This document shows, one piece after another, positions 5,491-5,645 of a stretch of DNA of 5,645 nt. Positions within the stretch are counted from its first letter, which is position 1. Each line of letters opens with the position of its first letter. Position numbers and translations under genes: made by a program. The DNA comes from Acidobacteriaceae bacterium. Lineage in GTDB: Bacteria; Acidobacteriota; Terriglobia; Terriglobales; Acidobacteriaceae. The DNA lies in assembly GCA_030040175.1 (NCBI GenBank), contig JASHUF010000304.1, forward strand, positions 1-5,645, written 5' to 3'. The notes beneath the pieces are model-generated. The model was not told the origin of the DNA. It saw nothing but the letters and a program-made list of their open reading frames with translations, and made no database searches.

Positions 5491-5645
5491 CGCCGGTTGT
5501 CTCCACGCGCGAGCATGTGTCCCCGTACAGCCACGCCCAGGCCGAGCGCTTCAACCGCCAGCCCGCACAGGACGAAGACGGCGCGTTGCGTGGAACCGGG
5601 AAACAGGACCAGAGCAGCGGCAGTGAGAAAAAATCCGGCTGGCAT
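5487..5645 (-). CDS. Small two-helix membrane protein, coupled to amt (possibly partial)
   Basis: The minus strand is open from the right edge to a TGA at 5489-5487. It reads 52 residues from an ATG that falls exactly on the window edge. That ATG may be the true start or an internal Met. The product has two hydrophobic stretches (about 4-16, FFLTAAALVLF region, and 22-40, AVFVLCGLAVEALGLGVAV) and a basic end, ARGDNRR. The stop overlaps the amt start as ATGA, a classic sign of translational coupling and co-expression. I do not recognise a family. Its place where a PII gene is often linked to amt suggests, but does not show, a role as an accessory subunit or regulator of the transporter. Confidence 0.6.
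   Translation of the reverse strand: MPAGFFLTAAALVLFPGSTQRAVFVLCGLAVEALGLGVAVRGHMLARGDNRR

Noticed and set aside
1..5645. tRNA, rRNA, riboswitch, CRISPR array or insertion sequence
   Set aside because: No cloverleaf, regular repeat-spacer pattern, transposase frame or terminal inverted repeats were seen; a profile search could still find a small RNA.

Overview
The window looks like chromosomal DNA of a GC-rich Acidobacteriota bacterium, most likely class Terriglobia. This is an inference from protein style and from short extragenic palindromes, not from a marker gene. The main support is a tail-anchored Ser/Thr kinase and a divergent Amt transporter that resemble acidobacterial families as I remember them. 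All gene calls come from reading translations by eye.

Layout, left to right: (1) bases 1-731, minus strand: hemB, cut at its 3' end by the window edge. Its predicted promoter lies so close to the ATG that the mRNA may be leaderless. (2) 732-866: a short gap with a perfect 10-bp palindrome and a tandem heptamer. (3) 867-1364, minus: a small zinc-ribbon membrane protein with a strong ribosome binding site and a possible ECF-type promoter. (4) 1545-2525, plus: a divergently transcribed Hanks-type Ser/Thr kinase with all catalytic residues, no glycines in its glycine-rich loop, and a single C-terminal membrane anchor. (5) 2526-2638: a convergent gap holding a second, imperfect palindrome with the same GGGGCA(A)CCC edge as the first. 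(6) 2639-3379, minus: a protein with two membrane segments followed by about four TPRs. (7) 3380-3469: an AT-richer gap with a TATAAT box, direct TATAGG repeats and two small hairpins. (8) 3470-4157, minus: an overlapping mntA-hepT (MNT nucleotidyltransferase / HEPN ribonuclease) toxin-antitoxin pair. (9) 4183-5490, minus: an Amt-family ammonium transporter, 25 bp upstream of mntA. (10) 5487-5645, minus: a small two-helix membrane ORF whose stop overlaps the amt start (ATGA). It may begin exactly at the window edge.

How the parts fit together: small ORF, amt, mntA and hepT run in one direction with overlaps or a 25-bp gap, so they could be one transcript. That would make the toxin-antitoxin pair a passenger, or a co-regulated tail, of an ammonium-uptake operon. 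The kinase, the zinc-ribbon protein and the TPR membrane protein are all predicted at the membrane and sit side by side, which suggests but does not prove a signalling neighbourhood. hemB is housekeeping (tetrapyrrole synthesis). I see no RNA genes, CRISPR array, insertion sequence or phage genes. No gap without a gene exceeds 300 bases. I do not claim a wholly new system. The most unusual points are the glycine-free kinase loop, the small ORF coupled to a pore-variant Amt, and the toxin-antitoxin pair placed directly behind it.
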